A DNA stretch of 64,000 nt, taken from positions 7,998,001-8,062,000 of the forward strand of contig CP075496.1 in NCBI GenBank assembly GCA_021613535.1, written 5' to 3'. The notes under the pieces are model-generated. The model was given only the letters and a program-made list of their open reading frames with translations. It did not search any database and was not told the DNA's origin. A program made the position numbers and the translations under genes. Of this stretch, positions 35,561 through 49,633 are shown one piece after another. Position 1 is the stretch's first letter. Every line of letters begins with the position of its first letter. Source of the DNA: Adineta vaga (taxonomy: Eukaryota > Rotifera).

Positions 35561-38500
35561 ATGAGCATCGTCGAAATTCAACAACAAGAAAATAATAGAA
35601 ATAATGCCAGTAATTCTTGTACTCTTCCACAACTTCGAGGTGAAATTTATTCTTTTTGAATTATTGATTATCTAGAAAGGTTTCTTTTTGTCTTAAATTA
35701 TTTAGGACAATTGCAAAGACCAGCTGCTCGAGCAGAAAATGATTTTTTACCACAAGAATTAATGGTCGCCTTACGACAAACAGCCTTACCAAGTGAATAT
35801 TTAGGTCCATCGAGTTCAGCACCTGGACATAAAAGTTCACGAACACTACCACATGTAAGAATCTAGGAATGAAATCATTGAATGAATACAGTCTGTGATT
35901 GTAGGCAATTACACGTCGTCCTGATAATGCATGGCATTATGCTAAACAACGAGAAAAATATCGTTTTTTACTCGAACAAAATCCATGTACATGTGGCGCT
36001 GGACAGTAAGTGACGATAATGATTGAAATATGAGATTATAGAAAGCGTGTCTTTGATTTAGTGATATCTCATTCTTATGTGAAGCAACAACGAGTACTAT
36101 ACCACATGAACAACAAAATAAATCTTCTTTTGCACAACGAACAGCTGATAAAAGTGTTATTCGAGCACTCGGACCTGAAATCAATGAACCAGTTCGTTTT
36201 CTTATCGAATCACACAATTCAATCATCACACTTTTCCTTCTAGAATATTGTCTTACCTGAATCAATCGTCCCACAAGAATTTCGTTTAGTCAAAAATATC
36301 GGTGTCGCACCTCTGGAAGTCTATGATGAGTAATTATTTTTACTGAAAATATGTCACGTATTAATATTGATTTATATTCTTCTAGCAAAAATACTACTAT
36401 CACTGAAGAACATCTTCATCATATTACCGTTTTTCCTTCTTTGTAAGACTATTCTCTTTCTTGATATCAAAAGTTCGTTCACTTGAATTGTACTTTCGTA
36501 GGAAACCAGTTAGTCGAGCAGAAGTCTTAAAATTAAGACATACAATGGATGCCTTATTAGAAAGAATTACCATTGAGGATAATGATTTACAAGGACAAAC
36601 TCAAGTATAACCTACATTTTGTTGTTTTGTTAATTGAATCTTGTTTTCTAGCTTCATAATTTACTTGAATTAATCAAAGAAGAACAAAATATATATAATA
36701 TTGTTTTTCATGAAATCATTCGTCAAGTTTGTTTTGCATTCTTGTGTTCTTCTCATTTGTTTTCTATCAATCATATTGTCATTAGGTCAGCGTAGAATGT
36801 AAAGAACGTGGAGAATTGTTAGGGAAACTTCGTGAACGTTATTCATCATTATTATCACGTGTACCTCGACAAGTGAAAAGGTTTGATTAGACCTTTTTCA
36901 AATTTTATTTACCAAAAGAAAAAAAACCTGAATTATTCTTCTTATTCATTGTCTAGTTTATATGAAGAATTAATTGCACAACGTGCACTTGATCGTCGTT
37001 TAGCTGAACAATTAATTCAATTTAAAACAACTGTTGGTACACTTATGCTGTACGTAAATATAATGTTGTTGATGTTTTCTTTGATTTATAACGACGATTT
37101 TGAAACCAAATTTTAATTTGTGTCGGTGATAAACCAATACGTACAGATATAGCTAAACGTTCTTGCGCTGAAACATATTTTTGTTCAGCAAATAAACGTT
37201 CTAATTCAGCCACTTGCCATGATGTAAAGAGAATACGTGTACGTTTTCTATCTACAGATAGATTATCATGAGAGGGTGTATTTTGAATTGATGAACGATC
37301 AGATTTTGTCGTATTGGATATTTTAGCTACACGAAGTAATGTCGCATAATCGCATGTTGTTAAATCAACTAAAATATTATTCAAATTTAAGATAAAACAA
37401 AGAGTATTTGATTGAAATCTGAATGTGATAGTCATGTTTGAGACTCAAAATGATATTTTGATTAACTTACCTTGCATAGGTAATGGATTACATCGGATAG
37501 CTTTTGGTTTAACAATTAAATGCGATGAAGATGTAGTCGACATAAATCGAATTATATGTATGTGACAATAACACTTGTATGTTCTTTAATGTCTTGATGA
37601 GAAGAAAAAAATTATTATTGCCGTATGCGTATAGTTTATTTATCAATGTCCATATGTTTCTATTGCGTATTAGTTCTAGAAACAATTCAATTGTAGCACA
37701 CTTGTTGTATGACATGTAAACATAATTAATCTCATAATCAAGAAGAAGAAGAAGACGATGATGATGATGATGATGATAATAATAATGCTTGTCTTTTGTT
37801 TATTGTTACTTATAGTGAATTGGAAGATGTACGTGAACATGATCGACAAGTAACTGAAGAAGCTGAAATCGCTCAACGAGATGTAAGTTGAATATTCGCT
37901 GTGATTTCTCTGATATTAACCATTTCTATACTTCTCATAGTCTAATTTTTTTCTTTAAAAATTAGCGTAAGCATAGCGCTGCTATTACTGCCTACTTGAC
38001 GCTTGATTCATTTAAAATTTTTGAATAAAACCTATATTTCATTTTTTATTCATTAGTTAAAACAAGCATTACTTGAATCGCAAAAGAATGCGTCACTTCT
38101 AACAGAATATCATGAATTATATGATTTGCAACGAAAACGTTTGGAAAAACAAACAAATGTTGTAGCCGAAGAAAAAGAACTATGGCGTGATGCTGCACAA
38201 ACGATTGCACTAAAAGTAACATTTCATTTGTTGAACATTTTCATCATGATGTAAAAACAAAATCTATTTACATTCAGATTGTAGTCGAACATAAATTAAC
38301 TATATCAAAACGTTTAAATCTTGCTGAACAAGCATGGTATGCTTTAGCTAATCATTTTGGTATTTATTTAATGGATAAAGATGCAATTGATTTAACTGAT
38401 GTTCAAAAAGCAGCAAATACATGGCGTGAAATAATCGAAACATTTGATCGTGAACAACAACAACGAGAATATGAAACATCGAAAAATCTTAATCGTTTAG

Positions 38501-40496
38501 TACATTCAATAGAAATACTTCGAAATACATTTCGACAAAATCATTTGTAAATATTTAGATAAAAATAACGAATAAATACATGATCAAATCTTGTTTACTA
38601 CTAGAGATGCGGATGGAAAGATCACACATATACCAGATCCAAAGAAAACAATTGAATATTTAACACAAACAAGAATTTGGGAAGAATTATGTACACATGA
38701 AGTGGAAAGATTTGGTGGTGATACAATTCTTGTTAATGAGGAACGAATGAAAAAAGCGGATAGAAATTTAAAAAGATGGATTGATATGACTGAACGTTTG
38801 CTCAATCGTCATCCATCATCAAATACAGGCGATAATATTGAACAAGAAACATTGAAAGATCTTTTTGATGTAATATAGATCTCCCAGTGTATGTTTAGAA
38901 ATATATATGCGATCTTTTTCTCTTCATAGTGTATTTACCTTCTTCATTCTCAATATCGAATACGAATGACAGGTGAAAATGGTTTGGCACAAGCGATTAT
39001 CTTCTTTACGAATGTACTTGAAACATGGAATAGTAAATTGAATACATACGCATATGGTGGAGGTAAATTGAACGAAGCAGCATGGCATGCTTTCTATGCA
39101 CAAATGGAAGAATGGTTCGATGCAATAAATAAATCAATGACTTATATTGGAAAATCAATTCGATTTGGTGAAATTGCCGATTCTGGAAAGAAAAAAGGGG
39201 AAACAAAACGTATGTAAGTATTTATGCATATAGAATCATGGATATATTATTAAGAAAAAAACAATTATTACGAAACAAATGTTACTTCTATGTTTAAATT
39301 GATAATGTATTGTTCTTCTTTTACAGTGTGGATCCCGTATCAGTATTGCAACAAGCAAACAAAGGTCTAGTTTCACTTCGTCATTATATTGAAAGTCACA
39401 ATAGTCGAATATCGGATCGAGTATGTCATTCATGAAAACTTTATTTATTCGATCGATGCTTTTTCTTGTCATAGACTCTTCAACTTGATTCTAAAATGGT
39501 TCATTGGCTTATTCAAATTCTGATCGGTCTGGCTCCTAATCCACCAACATTATCTGCTGAAGCACTTGAACATTTCGAAGCAAATCGAATACCAACTGTA
39601 AACTTAATTAAAACACAAAAAGTCTTATGCGAAGAAATAACATTCATGACTGGTTATATTATCAAGTAAAATATAATCTTGAGATTGCTTTTCTTTTTTT
39701 TTCTATAGAATTGTATTATTTTAGATGTTGTACAGCTTTAACTGCTGAAGAAGCTATTAACAAAAGATTAGAAGAAAGAAATGGTCCTGAAATTGAAGTA
39801 CTTGATCTGAAACGTATGAGGTACATCTGGTCTCTTTCTTTCTTTCTTTTTTTATCAATTTACATTTTATTATTGTCTTGCTAGGATGAATGTAATGATT
39901 GGGTTTATGCTTCGAAAGTTATCTTAGCTGAACTAACTGGTGATGAAAGTTTAGTTGACATTCCACCACCAACACGTGAAGTTCCCAAAACTTTAACGAA
40001 AGATGAACTAACATCATCGGAAGTTCCTTCAGAGAAATCAAAAGTAAAGTCGATTGAATAAAAAAACTAGTTTTTACTAACAATTTTTTCGCTTATTCAT
40101 AGATTGAAGAGGAAGTGGAAAAAGAAATGCAAGGTGTGAAAACGAGCGAAAGTGATACAGTCTCTTATGAAGCAATTAATCGTGGTGGTTTAACTGAACG
40201 ACGACATTTGGGACGAATTTCTGATAATAATGAAACAACATCAAATGGTTCCAAATCAGCACAAGTTGGTTTCGATGCATTACGTACTATTGCACAACTA
40301 CAACAACAATTAGCGTAAGTTATTAAGAAAATCTTCTCTTTCTCTTAAAATTATTCACATTAATCATTTTAATAGTGAAACAGAAGCACGAGCAGCTAGT
40401 TTACAAGAACAAACCATCACATTTGATGTTGCTCTACGAGAAGCAAATCAACGTATTCAACAGTTAGAATCCAATCAACGCGCTCAACACGAATGA
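35561..40496 (+). CDS. AXDND1: axonemal dynein light chain domain-containing protein 1-like
   Basis: Twenty-one exons sum to 953 residues; human AXDND1 has about 1,010. The region at 36502-37049 (VSRAEVLKLRHTMDALLERI, then IIRQVSVECKERGELLGKLRER, then LYEELIAQRALDRRLAEQL) is the axonemal dynein light-chain (p28-like) coiled-coil domain. Long coiled coils follow to a Gln-rich C-terminus. The family is tied to axonemes and sperm flagella. Introns are about 50 bp except 37050-37815 (766 bp), which contains an antisense homeobox gene. At exon 18 the donor that keeps frame is GTACTT at 39798; the stronger-looking one at 39836 would break it. Separase converges from the right. Confidence 0.82.
37043..37543 (-). 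CDS. NK-type homeobox gene nested in an AXDND1 intron
   Basis: Two exons on the minus strand (37543-37471, 37368-37043) encode 132 residues. The homeodomain spans residues 65-124: RKRTRILFTSWQVAELERLF at its start and IKIWFQNRRYKSK in the recognition helix, with Trp48, Phe49, Asn51 and Arg53 equivalents. Tyr at homeodomain position 54 is the hallmark of NK-2-class homeodomains. No TN motif or NK2-specific domain is seen, so the exact class is open. The gene lies inside the 766-bp intron of the AXDND1-like gene on the other strand, and its last 7 bp overlap that gene's exon 10 (37043-37049). A sequence-specific DNA-binding regulator is expected. Confidence 0.88.
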
Positions 40497-40977
40497 ACTG
40501 ACCATTCTCACGAATTTTCATATTTGTCACATAACAAAAAAAACACTAATTAAATCAGACCTTATATATGCCTTTAATATATCATTTTATTTTTTTGTGT
40601 TTCTTCAAAATAAAACAAAAATAGTATTCCTATCATAATTCTTGCTATATCGAGGTATCGAACTTTTAATAATTATTGTTCTATAATATAATTTTATTTA
40701 TCAAATTGTGTGGCCAAAAAAATAGAATATATAACGTGAAAGAGAAACGCAAAAGAAGAAAATATATAATAGAGAGAAAAGAAAACTGGACACACAAATA
40801 ATCGCAATCTATCTACATTAGAAAAATAATCATGATCATATCGAGTAAATGAATAATCTACAACTGTTTGTTTAGCTATTTCAGACTAGAATAGAAATAT
40901 ATATATATATATATGTATGTATATATGTTATATCCAATTGATACGGAAAAATAAATGTTGTTCTTTTTTAATTATAT
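40497..40977. other. intergenic, convergent, 481 bp
   Basis: 3' ends of the AXDND1-like gene (+) and separase (-). AT-rich with a TA run at about 40891-40912. No gene seen. Confidence 0.6.
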
Positions 40978-43900
40978 CTAACGCGCTCGTACAGGTAAAC
41001 CATATATAACCGGTGCAGCACCATTTAAACATTTTAATTTACATAGCTCACGACCAAATCGTAATGCTTCACCGAGTGATGCACCTGCTTTAAGTTGTTC
41101 TAATAAAAAGAATGTTAAACTATCGATATCTCGATCAGTCACATCCCATAAACATCCAAGAATTGTTGCTCTAAATAATCGAAATGAAACATTTATTCAA
41201 AGACACAATCAAATACATACGCTCCACATGTTAAATAAGCAAATGGCATACCAAAAACTTCGAAATCACCTAATGATTGTAAACGTGCACTTGAACAACC
41301 CATCAATAAAACACATAAACGAGAAGAATTTTTTTGTACATCATCAACCGGATAAAATTGACTACCAGAACCATGACCCATATATCTAAGATAAAACATA
41401 TCGTAGAATGATAATAGTTTGAGTTTCTACACTTACAAAAGTACATCTTTTGATTTGAATATATCTTTAAGTGCATCATTCGTAGGAAAACGTTCGATAA
41501 CACCATTCCATTTGTCAATTAGATCAGGTTTTTCACTTTGAAATTTTCGAAAACGTTCTTTTGTTCGCGGTAAATCATTTCCTGGATCAACTATATAATA
41601 ACCTTTATCGACATCAATATGATGATAAAATGTTTTTTCCATTGGAATTATTGTCATATCATTATTATTGACCTGTGTTGATTGTTCAGATTCTGATGTT
41701 GATGGTGAATTATAATAATATTTATGCATACCGTCAAGTAAGAGAATTGATGGCAAACGATAGATAACTATTCGACGAAAGAGTGATGTCATACAATGAA
41801 GTTGTTCCCATGGAAATATATGTAATTGATTATCAAGAAAGAGAAGAAGATTTTGAGGTGGACGAGAATTTGATGGTGAAGTATTGCTATAAGTACGTTG
41901 TTTATATTCAAATAATCGTTCGATGAGACGACTAGATAATAGACGAGTATAAACTGTTGGTGGAAGATTTATTGAAAGTTCTTGACGAATTTCATCCAGT
42001 GAAGATAAATAAAAGATGGTTTGATGAAGAAAAAATTCAATAAAACGACGTTGTTGTGGTGAATCTTACAAAAAAGGAAATATTTCAACTATTTCTCTTT
42101 AAATTCATTCAAGAACATCATACTTATTAATGGTGTTAGTAGATCATCAATCATGGCTTTTTTCCCATCAAATATTGTAGTTTCAGGTAACCACCACCAT
42201 CTCATTGGTGAAGTTAAATAAACTTGATTTAAATCTTCAAGTAATCGTTCAAATAGTTGTTCAAAATATCTTCTTATTGCCCAATAACGTTTATGATCCG
42301 TTATTCCATGTAATGTATGTGTATTAGATTCGATTAGAAAATGGAATTTTTTCACTAATAATCTTGGAAACATAACACGTCGTAAGACAGGTGCATAATA
42401 ATTTCCTCGAATTTGTACGGCAAGTATTTGATCATGAACAAGTGTAAAAGTATGAAGACATACACAAACTTGTTTAGCAGGTAATAGTTCATTGATTAAA
42501 ATATCTTTCAAATAGGATATTGTTAATGGCCGAAAATGTAAAGCATCAATATAATGAGATAAATGTTCTGGAAAAACATTATTGACTGATGGTAACGATG
42601 TACTACTTCGATCAGTATTATGACTAGAGAAAACGAATAGTTTTATACATAATCCGATGTCATAAATATTCTTTTACCGTTTTTTTCGTTGATATATACA
42701 AAGTGCATTGTATCGAAAACCAATTGCTTGCATTTCAACAATTAATGTCACTACAAGCCAAGGATCTTGATCACCTGTTAATAAAATGATATATTCCGCC
42801 AAATAACGAATTAATTTCGCATTAGGAGCATAAGCTAAACGATCATGTAATTGTATACATTGTTGTAAAAGTTTTTCATTGTTTTTTGTTGATGAATTTA
42901 ATTCTTCTTCATCTTCATCATCAAATTTAAGTTTTCGTTCGATATGTAATGTATCTAATTGATCAATCAATAATTCGACTGGTTCATGATTATTTTCATC
43001 TAGAGGTGCAGATTTTAATCTCGGTGATTGACATGTTGTTGATGGTATTCGATGTACACTTTCATTCGTATCATCATAATGAATTTGTTGAATACGTTCA
43101 TCAGCTTTAATTGCTGCTGCACGTCGTGGTCGAGATGATGTATTACTACTTGCAACTGTTAATGGTGGAAGTTTTTTTCCCGTACGATTAGGTGTACAAA
43201 TAGGAGTTGCTAATGATGTATCAATTGGCATTTTATTACGAAAAGTACTCATTAGATTTGATGTTGTTGATGATGAAGATAAGGAGTTTTTATTCGGTGT
43301 CTAGAAAATAAGATGAAACAGATATTTCAATCATACTTTGTACATTTTCTTACTGATAACATTTTTTGATTTTCAGATTGAAATGGTGTTTTTCCTCGAG
43401 GTGTATCTATGAGTTTCTTTGTTTTAGTTCTAGGTAATATTGGTTCTGTTGTTAATGCCAGTATCTCTTCTGTTGACATGGAATTCAAATCAAATGGATG
43501 TCCAGTATTGACTTGAGGTGGTGATAGAGTATTATTCCATTTACTATCTGTTTGTTGAGGATGATATTGATGTTGTTCATCATTCATTGTTGTCCATTCT
43601 GGTAGGCAAGTTAAATTGGATTCATCAGGAACGATAACTGGATGAAGCCATAGAGATGTTTTCTCAAGAATTTCAGGTGGTTGATCTTCAATAAGAGTAA
43701 GAAATGTAAGCCATGATTCTGTCCAAAAAGTAAATTCTGTATATTTATCAGAATTTGATGGAATTCTATGTTAAATAAAGATTCATTTTAGAAATCGAAA
43801 TAAGTCTATACTTTATTTTCTTACTTCCAAATTAATCGTTTTTTATTCTCATTTGATCTACTATTCTTTCGTAGTTGCTGAAAACATGTTAATCGATAAA

Positions 43901-46716
43901 GAATATGTATTCGATGATAAAGCAATCGATGCCAATCTAATACAAGATTATGTTTTTCATATTCGGGATAAAGTTTTGTTTCACAGATAGTTCGTATTTG
44001 TTCATATGCATGAGTATGATAATCATATTCAAGTTTAACATAATCTGTCCATGAATTGATGAAATCAATGAATAAATCTTGTTGGCGATTCGTACAAACA
44101 TCTAAGGTAGACAGATGATGATTTAATTGATCTAATTTACGTCGTGCACAATCTGGTTGATGAGATAAGATGAAAAATTGAGCATTGAGTGCCAGAAAAA
44201 ATGTAAACCTATGATTAAAAGAAGATAAATAGATGTAAAAGAGATATGAAAAGAAATCAAGCAGGAATAAGGCAAACAGTAAAGAATTGAATGTCATAGA
44301 TGATTTCATTTGCGAATAGAGAAGTAAGTATGATAAGCAGAGATCGAATAGATAGGACGATATTGAACATGCACTTACTTACTTTCTTTCTTTGATTTAG
44401 AAAATGCTGAAAACGAAAATCAAATGTATGTTCACTAATATTCAATGAGAATCAATTTATTATCTCGAGATATTTACTTTTGGTTCTACGGTAAGATGTA
44501 TGAAAAATCGATCTATTCTCTTACCATCGTTTCGCATGTAAATAAACGGAAATTTCTAAGCCTACAAGTAAATAATTCTTTGCATTTCGATAAAGACCAA
44601 TCTCAAAATTGAGTAAAATTAAATGTGCAACTTGAGACAGATAAGCTTGAAGTGAATGTAATACTAATGGTGTTAATTGTAATTCTAAAATAGACAATCA
44701 ATGAAATAAAAGACAAATCATTTTTTTAGAATATTTACGTGATAATTCTGGTAATCGATTAACATCGACAATATCTAAAGATGTTCGTAAATCTTGTGCA
44801 CAATAAGATCGACTTTCTTCGATTAGAGCAAGAAAATCGTTTCGATTAAAATCTTTCAATTGTTCATCTAAGACAAGTTTCTTTTAAATTTAAGATTCTT
44901 CCAAAACGTTTTCTTTCATACCATCATTTAAAACAAGTTTCGATTGAAGATTATACAAATGTGAACGTACGAAAAAACTATCTGCATATAAACAGGACAC
45001 AATCGGACGTTTTTCTAAGACCTCAAGTGTTTGTTTACATGATCGAAACTAAAATAAAACATAAAATAGATTCATGAAATCTTCGAATTTTCGAGAAATA
45101 TCTAAATATACGTTTTTTAAATGTAAGAAATTTTCGGCTATAGTTATCAGATTTAATGCTTCATCAACATCAAATGATGAAATTTGTGTAGTTGCTTTTG
45201 GATAATCACGAGAAGAGAGATTTGGTAATGGTTTATATCTTTCTTCAAGATCAATTGAACATTTATTTGCTAATCGATTACATGCGGTAAGAATAGTCAA
45301 TCGACTTGGATGGTACGATGGAAGAAGATCAAGTAAATATCGATAGATTTCCATTGCTTCAGTATACTATAGAGAAGAAAATGATTTTCTAAATCATGAA
45401 AAGAAAAGAATTACATATTGAAATAGATCAAATAGAGCAGCGATGGTATGAAGATTTGAATAGAACATATCGATTTCATTTGGATAGATAATTGAGACAC
45501 GTTTAAGAATGTCAATTGTATATGCAGATGAAGTTTTTGATTTAATCATATCCCAACTTTTAAATAATGTAGACACGATAGATTTTTCAGAAAATTTTCC
45601 TAACACTAAGAGAAATTTGTTTTCATATCAAATTCAACATTTGTCTTTAATTATTTACTTTTATGTGCTTCCATTGTCATTGATTCTGCATGAAATGTTT
45701 CAAGTTGATTAATAGAATTATTTTCAGCAGCTTGTCGTTTTTGTTCTTCGTAATCTTGTTTGATTTTCTTCGACATCTACACAACAACAACAACAAAAAA
45801 AAAAGAATGAACATTTTCATATTCATTCATATCTTTTATACATACATCACTCGTTAATTTCGAATAACAAACTTGAAATTTAATTAAATAATATTCAGTA
45901 TAAAGCCATAGACGTTGTACGATTCCATGACTATCATCTGATGAAGGTGAACATTTACGTAAATGATTGGCTAAATTATTTGATTCCTCACTTAATAGAT
46001 AATGTTTTCAAAAATTATTCCATACAAATGAAATATTCTTACATATCTAAAGGATTTCCACTTGCTAGATCAAGTTTAATTCGTTCAAGTAAGATTCTTG
46101 AACATAGAAAATGATCGGAACCATCAGCATAAAATTGTTCGTACAATGAACGAACTATTGTTCGACGTTCATCGATCATTTGTGTAGATTTTATACTTCA
46201 AAAAGATTTTACATAAGATAAAATGAAAAATATTGTTGTGCTTTACTTTGCATTTCGATATTCATAAAGTTCACAGAGAAGAAAATCTTTCGCTTTTGGA
46301 ATTGTTCGATTGAATGTCGAAGGTATTGCAACATCAAGAAATGAACGTAGTTTAAGCTTTGTTTCGAAAAATTCTTTATTTTTCTTTTCAACATCACGTT
46401 TAAATTTCAACCATTGAATTATTAACGGACGAAAATCATTGATAGTTGGATAAATTTCAATTAATTGTTTAACAATTTGAATCAAAAATTGTAAGCATTC
46501 CGAAAATAAACCATTCAAACGGTAACTTTGAAGAAATTGTTCAATTATTGCATTTAATTGATTCTAATACAAATGAAATCAAAATCACTTTCTTTTTTAT
46601 CGAAACTAAGTTGAAGTTTACAAACTTACGATTGAATTTGCATCATTAGGATTTGTTTGAATACGAGCCATAAGCTGTTTAATAGCTGTTTTATAAGCTG
46701 ATGATGAAGAACTCAT
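40978..46716 (-). CDS. ESPL1: separase (cohesin-cleaving protease)
   Basis: A long minus-strand gene with many exons. The start ATG is at 46716; the first exons are 46716-46630 and 46563-46247, and the last are 41385-41221 and 41170-40978. The C-terminal clan CD protease domain is clear: FPWEQLHCM (about 41790), YMGHGSGS with the catalytic His at 41373-41375, LLMGCSSARL with the catalytic Cys at 41295-41297, then LWDVTDRDID and GAAPVIYGLPVRAR at the end. The N-terminal half is helical with low conservation, as in all separases, and the middle (about 42700-43590) is Ser/Thr/Pro-rich and probably disordered. It cleaves the cohesin kleisin at anaphase. Internal exon limits in 41439-46200 were checked only in part. 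Confidence 0.93.
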
Positions 46717-47664
46717 GCTTGGTAGTTTGTCAAGCAATGAGAAAATGAAAGATTTCTGTCTATTGATCGAACAACATTATATCGTCGTCGACTGAGTCGA
46801 CTGATGTTTTGATGAATCATTGATTGTTTTTCAAAAACATGTTGCTACGTGAAATCTTATTGAAAAAATTCTTTCAAGAGATATTTTATTGAAAAATCTT
46901 TCAAACAATTTCATATAAAACGATCTTAATCAGATAGATGACGCTATTTTGAACATTTCTTTGTTTTAATTCAACATTTTATTGGTCAGTTAATTGGAGG
47001 GAATTTTACATTCTCTTCATTTGAATTTGAATAAACTCATTAGCATAACAACGATCGGACAATCTTATAATTTATGTATGTCCATGATACTTGTAATTGT
47101 AATCATTGAAAATCTTAAGAAAATCTTAAATAATATAGAACAAGTTCATAGGTTCATTAGTGATCACAAAATTATCGAAAATTAATAAAGTCGATCTCGC
47201 TACTACTAATACTAAAACATTATTTCTACATGACAAATAGTTCTGGATGCATCGTTATATTAATTTTGGCTCATATTTTCAGTACTAGACAATTATACGA
47301 TGCATAATATGTAGTTGACTTGTCAGATAAGTACAATGGTATCCTGCACTAGATGCACCATAACATTGTACTTTTATCATAGCAGGAAAGAAAAAATATA
47401 TGTCTGAAAAAGAATCAATATATAGGAATATTTGCTTCGTTTAGACGGATCTAGTACATTTTTTTGTATATTGCTTCAATATAAACAACCATGAAAGAAA
47501 GAAAAAAAGAAAGAAAAAGAAACAGAACGATGTTGAAGGTATTTCCTATTATGATGATTTAAAACACGTGAGTGCTCATTCTATATTTTCTTCATTGAGA
47601 TTCGGTATAAATATTCCATCTTTTCGTAACTTAAAATACCATTCACATTTTCTATTATTTATAA
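46717..47664. promoter_or_regulatory. divergent promoter region, separase (-) / SLC17-like (+)
   Basis: 948 bp between opposite start codons. It contains one ATAGATGACGCTA motif at 46934-46946, about 220 bp upstream of the separase start. Short ORFs here show no family resemblance. Confidence 0.5.
46934..46946 (+). promoter_or_regulatory. candidate ATAGATGACGCTA element
   Basis: One base different from the GATGGCGCTA form found in other promoter regions of this window. It lies about 220 bp upstream of the separase start codon. Confidence 0.3.
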
Positions 47665-49633
47665 ATGCAATCATCGAAAGAAACTCATACAAAACCATCG
47701 AGTTCGTGTTTGAATAAATTTATATGAATAAATTGTTTTTGAATATGTTCTTAATTTAGCACCATTATGGTGTTCTATACGTTTAACTATTACGTTTCTT
47801 GCATTTCTTGGAACCATCGTTCATTTTTCTCAAAAGAGTAATATTAGTATTGCTCTTGTTTGTATGCTTAATCATTCTGCTATTGAATCTCGTTATATAA
47901 ATACGAATACTTCGTCGAGAAATGTTGTCATCAATGATGAATGTCTACAAACAAATAGCAAAGATCATATTGTATATGAAACTAAAGAAATTGTTTATTT
48001 AGAAATAAGTTATGCCTTTGTTTTCAGGATGGTCCTTTCGTCTGGTCGAAAAATACTCAAGGACTTATTTTAGGTTCTTATTTTTGGGGTTATATTATAA
48101 CACAAATACCAGCTGGATATTTAGCCGATCGATTTGGTGCTAAATTCATATTCAGTGGAGCAGTCTTTGTGTCCAGTTTAGCCACATTGTGTATACCGAT
48201 CAGTGTCAATATGGATTGGAAAAGTCTTGCTATTCTTCAAATCATTATTGGACTTGCTCATGGAACGATTTGGCCTTGCTTGAGTGTAATTGTAGCACAT
48301 TGGGTACCGGCTGGTGAACGTGGAAAATTGATGGGTTTTATCAGTACAGGTAATGTCTACGTTGATGTTTATTTATGGAATACAGTTTCGTGAATTTAGG
48401 TGCTCAAGTTGGGAATATGCTTATTCTATCATTTGGTGGTTTGATGTGCTCATGGAAATTTGCTGGTGGTTGGCCTTTAATATTTTACACTACAGGTAAG
48501 AAAATTTTATATTGAAAAGCGTTCCTCTATACTACAATAATGAGACAATATTATTGAAATTTCAATTGTATAGGTAGTATTGGTCTCATATGGAATTTCA
48601 TGTGGATCTGGTATTATACAGATTCACCGGCAACTCATCGTTATATCGATATACGAGAGAAAGATTTTCTTCTTCAACATACAGCACAACAATTGTCTAA
48701 TAATAATAGAAATGTTCATACACCTTGGCGATCTATTTTTACTTCACGTGCATGTTGGGCATTATTTATCGTACATACATGTGCTAATTACGGTACTTAT
48801 ACATTTCTAACATCAACACCAAAATATATGAGTGAAGTTTTGAAATTTGATGTCAAATCCGTAAGTAAAACTACGTTTTTAATGCATTCAATCGATTTTG
48901 TAAATCTAGAATGGAATACTATCAGCATTACCTTACGTAGGTATCTTGTTAAGTACACTATTCGCAAGTATTATTGCTGATAGAATCATACGAAAGAAAA
49001 TATTAACAATAACACAAACGAGAAAATTATTCACATCTCTTGGTACTATTTTCCCAGCCATAATTCTAATTGGTTTAGCTTTTCTAACATGTCATTTGAA
49101 ATATTTTGCTGTTCTTCTTTTGGTTGCTGGTGTGACATTTAAGTATGATTTTGTTTTTTTTATTCTTTCATATTGATAAAAATTCTTTTAGTGGTTTCTT
49201 TATTGGTGGAGGATTTTTATTAGTAGCAAATGATATTGCACCAACTTATGCTGGAATAGTCTTTGGAATATCAAATACATTTGCTACAATACCTGGTATT
49301 GTCAGTCCATACGTTGTTGGTATCCTTACAGAAAAAGTTTGTCTATTTCAATTCGGAAAACAATTATTTTATCTGCATATTTAGGATCCAACAAATTGGC
49401 GAACTGTATTTTTTATCTGTTCAATTATTTATATATTTGGGGTGGTTATATTTATACTATTTGGTTCCAGTGAATTGCAACCATGGGCCATCAAACATAT
49501 AAATAATGATGAAGTTAATCATGATTTGTTATTAAGTATGTTGACTAGTTATTCACATAAACTTATTCGAAGTTATATTTCTCTACTAGAACAAAATGAA
49601 CAGCCGTTATTGAAAATAACTATAGATACGTGA
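47665..49633 (+). CDS. SLC17-family anion transporter (sialin / vesicular transporter-like)
   Basis: Eight exons (47665-47707, 47760-47971, 48028-48349, 48400-48495, 48574-48860, 48910-49142, 49192-49336, 49385-49633) close in frame to 528 residues. Hallmarks of the SLC17 branch of the major facilitator superfamily are FVWSKNTQGLILGSYFWGY, ITQIPAGYLADRFGAK, GLAHGTIWPCLSVIVAHWVP, ERGKLMG and NDIAPTYAGIVFGISNTF. The first extracellular loop is N-glycosylation-rich. Members move sialic acid, glutamate, nucleotides or phosphate; the substrate cannot be told from this sequence. The 40-residue C-terminal tail is cytoplasmic. Confidence 0.9.

Noticed and set aside
37043-37435. Homeobox ORF starting at its own internal ATG (37435)
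   Set aside because: The stretch 37369-37435 is intronic in character; an upstream exon 37543-37471 joins in phase to 37368 and gives a better protein start.
40978-41400. Caspase or metacaspase gene (GHG and GCSS motifs)
   Set aside because: The surrounding blocks (FPWEQL, LWDVTDRDID, GAAPVIYGLPV) are separase-specific.
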